A stretch of 10,411 bases of DNA from Acidobacteriota bacterium (lineage in GTDB: Bacteria; Acidobacteriota; Polarisedimenticolia; J045), in NCBI GenBank assembly GCA_024276295.1, contig JAJRXN010000248.1, forward strand, positions 1 through 10,411, given 5' to 3'. A model generated the notes under the pieces. It made no database searches. It was given only the letters and a program-made list of their open reading frames with translations, and was not told the origin of the DNA. A program made the translations under genes and the position numbers. Numbering within the stretch: position 1 is the stretch's first letter; every line of letters starts with the position of its first letter. Shown one piece after another: positions 8,101 to 10,411 of this stretch.

Positions 8101-8293
8101 AGAACAGCCCGGGATGCCCCGGGACCCCGGTGACCGCGGTCACGCGCCCGCCGCGCATCGGCCCGATGAAGCGGTACCGCAGGCCGGCGAGCTGCGGCTC
8201 GTCGATCACGGGACCGCGCGGTGCCGCGGCGAGCGCGCCGCCGGAGGACACGGCGATCATCAGCGAGACGGACAGGCAGGACAGACGACGCAT
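5123..8293 (-). CDS. Exported sortilin/VPS10-like BNR-repeat (WD40/YVTN/BNR-type) beta-propeller protein
   Basis: The 1056-residue protein has a Sec signal peptide (MRRLSCLSVSLMIAVSSGGALAAA, cleavage near residue 24), so it acts in the periplasm, outer membrane or outside. Residues 25 to about 770 hold about eleven Asp-box (BNR) motifs of the S/T-x-D-x-G-x-x-W type, starting with RTTDGGLTW (75-83) and including RSTDGGETW, RSEDGGASW, KSVDGGDTW, RSHDAGATW, RSRDDGRTW and LSRDDGAHW. They form a large sortilin-N-like propeller. A highly conserved STQGRGFWILDDLSPLRQ stretch closes it. A beta-sandwich-like region (DYLLAADL ... GDYELRLTLGG) and a charged helical, coiled-coil-prone tail (last 150 residues) follow. 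Such proteins are often labelled glycosyl hydrolase without proof; substrate and partner are unknown. The ATG has AAGGAG upstream. The stop is TAG, showing that amber terminates normally here. Confidence 0.93.
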   Translation of the reverse strand: MRRLSCLSVSLMIAVSSGGALAAAPRGPVIDEPQLAGLRYRFIGPMRGGRVTAVTGVPGHPGLFYMGSTGGGVFRTTDGGLTWESLSDVDPETLRDDPTAASVFGSASVGAIAVAPSDPNVIWVGMGSVDIRGNTSAGDGVYRSTDGGETWQHVGLEDAGQIGRIRVHPDDPDRVWVAVLGHAFGASRQRGVFRSEDGGASWENVLHVSDEAGAVDLALDPENPRILYAAFWQAVRLPWTMISGGPGSGLYKSVDGGDTWEKLTRGLPEGVLGKIAVAVSPARPQRVWVLVEHATEGGLYVSDDRGRHFRLVSQDRNLRQRAWYYTHVYADPQDPETVYVTNVLLWRSHDAGATWESIRAPHGDHHYLWIDPDDPQVMINGNDGGANVTRNGGASWTTQANQPTAEIYRVTVDDRFPYRIYGSQQDNTSLSLPSRTRSGRITRADWYPVGGCESGHVAVDPRDPEITWVGCYGGTISRHDHRTGEDRQVMAWPQLAVGRGADQLEYRFQWNAPIRISPHDPSVVYHCSQYVHRSRDDGRTWEIISPDLTRDDPDKQRPAGGPITLDNTGVEVYDTIFAFEESPHRQGLLWVGTDDGLVHLSRDDGAHWEEITPKGMPEWATVNTIELSAHAPGRAFLAVHRYRLDDFRPYVFRTDDFGAHWTLLTDGRNGIPDGHFVRVVREDPVRRGLLYAGTEYGLYVSFDDGRRWIRLQRNLPVTPITDMAVRHGDLVLSTQGRGFWILDDLSPLRQITPEMLGEPVHLFAPRETIPLGPHGATIDYLLAADLDPDDTAGAELVLEVRDADGGLLRRFSSREEDYRAPNPWPEPQDAARVPRTLPARRGLNRFAWDLRLPEQRLADGTVLWGRPTGPRLPPGDYELRLTLGGTVRTATLRVRQDPRTGYATEDLVERFRLARTVWDGLGRTHELVRRARSLREQLDLFERRAGDADLGQEAKDLAAPLREELDAIEGELTQPKSEAAQDILNFRPGLDNQLAFLQRVIESAGGRPADSAYARWKELEAELAALGARLDAVATEQVPALVEFMRSRGLAPIGIP

Positions 8294-8303
8294 GGAGACT
8301 CCT

Positions 8304-8323
8304 TCGGCGCCGGAACGCGCCGA
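8304..8323 (-). other. Stem-loop at the 5' end of the BNR gene leader
   Basis: A perfect 7-bp inverted repeat (TCGGCGC / GCGCCGA, 6-nt loop) lies directly upstream of the BNR Shine-Dalgarno AAGGAG (8304-8299), sharing one base with it. In the mRNA it would form a hairpin abutting the ribosome-binding site. It could stabilise the transcript or tune initiation; either role is inferred. Confidence 0.4.
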
Positions 8324-8333
8324 CGAACGGTCG

Positions 8334-8339
8334 ATCTTA
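8334..8339 (-). promoter_or_regulatory. Possible -10 element for the BNR gene
   Basis: TAAGAT on the minus strand matches TATAAT at 4 of 6 positions and is the only AT-rich hexamer in the 193-nt divergent gap (8294-8486). It would start transcription near 8327, right before the leader stem-loop. No good -35 is visible 16-18 nt upstream, so this is weak. Confidence 0.22.
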
Positions 8340-8402
8340 CAGGAGCGATCCGAGCGGTCCGCCGGCAGGCCCGACGGCGCGGCGAACGGGCGCGATTCGC
8401 TC

Positions 8403-8415
8403 GCGGACGGTCCGC
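8403..8415. repeat. 13-bp palindrome upstream of the HDOD gene
   Basis: GCGGAC-G-GTCCGC is a perfect inverted repeat with a 1-nt centre. A shorter version, GCGG-T-CCGC, is at 8354-8362 and a half site GCGGAC at 8467-8472, all in the gap between the divergent BNR and HDOD genes. This could be a dimeric regulator's operator, but GC-rich DNA gives such palindromes by chance. Confidence 0.3.
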
Positions 8416-8486
8416 ACGAGGTCTCTCAAGTCGCCCGCACGGCGTCCGAAGAGCCCCGGGGGAGGTGCGGACGAGGAGGCTCGGCC

Positions 8487-9638
8487 GTGGGCTTCTGGAT
8501 CTTCGGACGCAGGCGCCGTCGCGCAAGGACGGCCGCGCGCGCAGCCCCCACCGTCGCCGGGCATCCACCGGCTCCGGCCACGCCACCGCGCGCCGCGGCA
8601 CCGGTGTTCGAGGAGGCGGACGACGAGGCGACCGCGGCGGTGCCGGTCGGGGACCTTCCGGGCGGCGCACGCGCCGAGGAGTTCGCCACCGGCCCGGTCG
8701 GCTGGTTCTCGCGCGACGAGATCGCCGGCCTGACGGAGATCGACGACAGCCGCGACCTCGCCCGCCGCGTCGGCATGATGATGCCCGGCGCCTCGCGCGA
8801 GGAAGTGCTGTTCCGCTATCACCTGTCGCGCTCGGTGTTCCTCGAGGAGTACGAGCTGCCGGTCCTCCCGCAGAGCGCGAACCGCCTGATGGCCCTGACC
8901 CGCGAACCGAAGGCGCGGATCGAGGACTACGTCAAGGTGATCGAGCCGGACCCGTCGCTGGTCCGCGCGATCATCGACGTCGCCAACTCGAGCTTCTTCT
9001 CGGCCCTGCAGGCGGTGACGTCCGTCGACCGCGCGATCGTGCGGATCGGCCTGCTCGAGGTCGAACGGATCGCGCTGATCCACACGCTGCGGACCCGGCT
9101 GTTCAGGATCGCCGGGTTCGAGCAGATGCTCGACGGGCTGGTGCGCCACAACGTCGAGGCGGCCGTGGCGGCGCACTGCATCGCGAAGCGCAGCGGCGCG
9201 CCGCCGGCGGACGCCTTTCTCGCCGGGCTGTTCCACGACGTCGGCAAGCTGGTCGTGCTGGCGATCGTCGGTGACGTGCAGCGCAAGCTGGACTGGAGCG
9301 CGCCGGTGCCGCTGGTCGACTCGGCGTTCGCGGCGTTCCACGTGCCGGTCGGCGAGCTGGCCTGCCGACACTGGAAGTTCCCCGATCCGATCTGCGCCAC
9401 GGTGCGTTCGCACCACGCACCGCAGCGTGCCGCCGGCTCGCCGCTCGACCGGGCGGTCTACATCGGCAACCGGCTGGCCCACGAACTCGCCGCCGGCGAC
9501 GAGGCCGACTTCGAGGCATGGAGCGACGACCCGGTCGTCCAGGCGGCGCGGCTCGACGCGCGGGCGCTCTCGGCGCTGTTCGACGAGGCCCGCCAGGCGC
9601 TCGCTCCGTACGGATTCCCAGCCCCCCAGCCGGCCTGA
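8487..9638 (+). CDS. HDOD-domain signalling protein
   Basis: HDOD proteins are catalytically divergent relatives of HD phosphohydrolases that act as protein-interaction modules in bacterial signalling (motility, nucleotide second messengers, stress). Seen: 383 residues. The N-terminal 60 residues are Arg-, Ala- and Pro-rich and probably disordered (GRRRRRAR at 7-14). The linker runs to about 115 (WFSRDEIAGL 73-82). The HDOD core is at 124-310: LPVLPQSANRLMAL, the DPSLVRAIIDVANSSFF signature (155-171), AIVRIG (183-188), RHNVEAAVAAH (220-230), FLAGLFHDVGKLV (244-256) and RHWKFPDPI (294-302). The GTG at 8487 is chosen because GAGGAGG (8473-8479) lies 7 nt upstream; an in-frame ATG at 8292 lacks a ribosome-binding site and would add a poorly protein-like segment. 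No receiver, GGDEF or kinase domain is attached, so its input is unknown. Confidence 0.9.
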   Translation: MGFWIFGRRRRRARTAARAAPTVAGHPPAPATPPRAAAPVFEEADDEATAAVPVGDLPGGARAEEFATGPVGWFSRDEIAGLTEIDDSRDLARRVGMMMPGASREEVLFRYHLSRSVFLEEYELPVLPQSANRLMALTREPKARIEDYVKVIEPDPSLVRAIIDVANSSFFSALQAVTSVDRAIVRIGLLEVERIALIHTLRTRLFRIAGFEQMLDGLVRHNVEAAVAAHCIAKRSGAPPADAFLAGLFHDVGKLVVLAIVGDVQRKLDWSAPVPLVDSAFAAFHVPVGELACRHWKFPDPICATVRSHHAPQRAAGSPLDRAVYIGNRLAHELAAGDEADFEAWSDDPVVQAARLDARALSALFDEARQALAPYGFPAPQPA

Positions 9639-9750
9639 CACGCATCGCGCCGGCCGGCAACCGGACAGATGAACGGCCCCTGACTGACAAAGTCTTGCCC
9701 TGCCGCCCCTTTTCCGGGGAGTAAACACGACGACCACGCCCGATCCCGGA

Positions 9751-9770
9751 TCCGCCGGAACACTGGCGGA
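9751..9770. repeat. Inverted repeat just upstream of the sigma-54 promoter
   Basis: TCCGCC and GGCGGA, separated by 8 nt, form a perfect 6-bp inverted repeat ending 12 bp before the -24 element. It could be a binding site for a repressor or activator of the cytochrome gene, or part of a hairpin. The position is closer than usual for an enhancer-binding-protein site, which typically lies about 80-200 bp upstream. Confidence 0.3.
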
Positions 9771-9782
9771 CAGCGGCCCCCA

Positions 9783-9798
9783 TGGCACGCCCGTTGCT
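9783..9798 (+). promoter_or_regulatory. Sigma-54 (RpoN) -24/-12 promoter for the multiheme cytochrome
   Basis: TGGCACG (9783-9789), four bases, then TTGCT (9794-9798) match the RpoN consensus TGGCACR-N4-TTGCW at every specified base. The invariant GG (9784-9785) and GC (9796-9797) have the required 12-bp register. Transcription would start near 9809, giving a leader of about 60 nt before the cytochrome ATG at 9871. It lies in the 232-nt gap after the HDOD gene, in the right orientation. RpoN promoters need an ATP-dependent enhancer-binding protein, so expression is expected to be signal-dependent. Confidence 0.8.
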
Positions 9799-9800
9799 TC

Positions 9801-9818
9801 CTGAACGCCTGCTGAACG
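9801..9818 (+). repeat. Short direct repeat at the predicted transcription start
   Basis: CTGAACG occurs at 9801-9807 and again at 9812-9818, 11 bp apart (one helical turn), spanning the predicted RpoN start site. It might bind a regulator. The match is only 7 bp long, so chance is possible. Confidence 0.2.
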
Positions 9819-9870
9819 TGCCGAGAACCCGGCAGGCAAGGGGGCGAGTTTCCCGGGAAGGAAGACGAGG

Positions 9871-10411
9871 ATGCGACGAGGGATCGTGATCACACTGGCT
9901 GCGCTCGCGGCGGCGCCGGCGAGCGCCGGACTCGCAGTGGCCGGAAGCAGCGAGACCTGCCTCGAGTGTCACGCCAGGCACGCGGGTGCCGGCAACCACC
10001 CGACGGAATTGCCCGCGCCGGCGCGGCTCGGAGACCGGCTGCCGACCGAATACGGCATGGTCACATGCCTGACTTGCCACCGCCGCCACGGCCTGGACGT
10101 CGAGCCGGCCGCGTCACGTGGCGGCGACACGGACTTCATGCTCAGGGCCGCCCCGGAGGTGCTCTGCGCATCGTGTCACCGCTCGGCATCGGGAAGCTGG
10201 GACCGGCCACACGCGCTCTACCCCGACACGATCCACGGCGGCTTCGTGCGCGCCGGGGAAGGACGCGACCGGCGGCGGGATCGCGGCCGCAGGGCGTTCG
10301 GAGACGCCGGTCTCGACCGGATGTCCCGGCGCTGCCTGTCGTGCCACGACGGCTCCCATGCCGGTGTCACGCCGTACGAGGTGCACGTGACGAAGGAACT
10401 CGGTCACAGCC
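9871..10411 (+). CDS. Exported multiheme c-type cytochrome, N-terminal part (runs off window)
   Basis: A periplasmic electron-transfer protein. The 180 residues in the window show a Sec signal peptide (MRRGIVITLAALAAAPASAG, cleavage near 19-24) and four CxxCH heme-attachment motifs: CLECH (30-34), CLTCH (66-70), CASCH (99-103) and CLSCH (155-159). Extra histidines that could be distal ligands are at 37, 43, 74 and nearby. The segment around CLSCHDGSHAG and the later ELGHS resembles the HDG ... GHS pattern of periplasmic multiheme cytochromes in anaerobic respiration. An Arg-rich stretch (about 132-145) separates hemes 3 and 4. The ATG at 9871 is preceded by a purine-rich AAGGAAGACGAGG. The frame is open to the edge, so length, total heme count and redox partner are unknown. 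An RpoN promoter precedes it. Confidence 0.88.
   Translation, partial: MRRGIVITLAALAAAPASAGLAVAGSSETCLECHARHAGAGNHPTELPAPARLGDRLPTEYGMVTCLTCHRRHGLDVEPAASRGGDTDFMLRAAPEVLCASCHRSASGSWDRPHALYPDTIHGGFVRAGEGRDRRRDRGRRAFGDAGLDRMSRRCLSCHDGSHAGVTPYEVHVTKELGHS

Noticed and set aside
8292..8486. ATG at 8292 as the HDOD start
   Set aside because: No ribosome-binding site; it overlaps the start codon of the divergent BNR gene, and the added sequence is low in protein character. GTG 8487 is better.
6698..9274. Long plus-strand open frame (858 codons) opposite the BNR gene
   Set aside because: It is antisense to a clearly conserved exported protein, and is dominated by Arg, Val, Asp and Ala as expected of a GC-rich shadow frame; no domain is visible and it runs out of frame into the HDOD gene.
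9700..9722. Rho-independent terminator after the HDOD gene (CCCC-TTTTCC-GGGG)
   Set aside because: A stem of only 4 bp and no T run after it; no convincing terminator is seen in 9639-9782.
8337..9893. Minus-strand open frame (518 codons) opposite the HDOD gene
   Set aside because: The plus-strand frame has unmistakable HDOD motifs and a strong ribosome-binding site; the opposite frame is Arg/Gly-rich without motifs.
1..10411. CRISPR arrays, tRNA or rRNA genes, insertion sequences, phage genes
   Set aside because: No regularly spaced repeats, no cloverleaf or rRNA-like stretches, and no transposase, integrase or terminal repeats were seen.

Overview
The window is very GC-rich throughout (roughly 70%), gene-dense and bacterial. 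A secreted sortilin-type BNR protein, a multiheme cytochrome c, an HDOD protein and an arginine operon with a Bacteroidetes/Xanthomonad-type ArgG fit an Acidobacteriota-like or related soil or subsurface lineage. That placement is an inference from gene content, not something the sequence proves.

Left block (1-4246, minus strand): an arginine-biosynthesis operon read right to left, argG - P-loop NTPase of unknown function - argC - argD. The genes overlap by 4, 14 and 7 nt, so they are almost certainly translationally coupled and made on one mRNA. A promoter/operator candidate lies upstream of argG (4208-4246): a perfect TTGACA hexamer and an AT-rich patch resembling ARG boxes. argD has an in-frame amber codon (201-203) exactly where the near-invariant Glu of the PLP-binding Asp-Glu pair should be. 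The frame stays open and fully ArgD-like beyond it, through the PLP lysine, to the window edge. The third partner, a 353-residue protein with a dethiobiotin-synthetase-like P-loop, is not a standard arginine enzyme. It is the best candidate here for an undescribed function.

Middle block (4313-8293): a 267-aa protein of unknown function (plus strand) faces a 1056-aa exported sortilin/VPS10-like BNR-repeat protein (minus strand). Their stop codons are 6 nt apart.

Right block (8294-10411, plus strand): divergent from the BNR gene is an HDOD-domain signalling protein with a GTG start. After a 232-nt gap the window ends inside an exported multiheme c-type cytochrome with four CxxCH motifs visible. 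That gap holds an exact match to the sigma-54 (RpoN) -24/-12 consensus (TGGCACG-N4-TTGCT), placed to drive the cytochrome gene, with an inverted repeat just upstream.

No tRNA, rRNA, CRISPR array, insertion sequence or integrase was seen.
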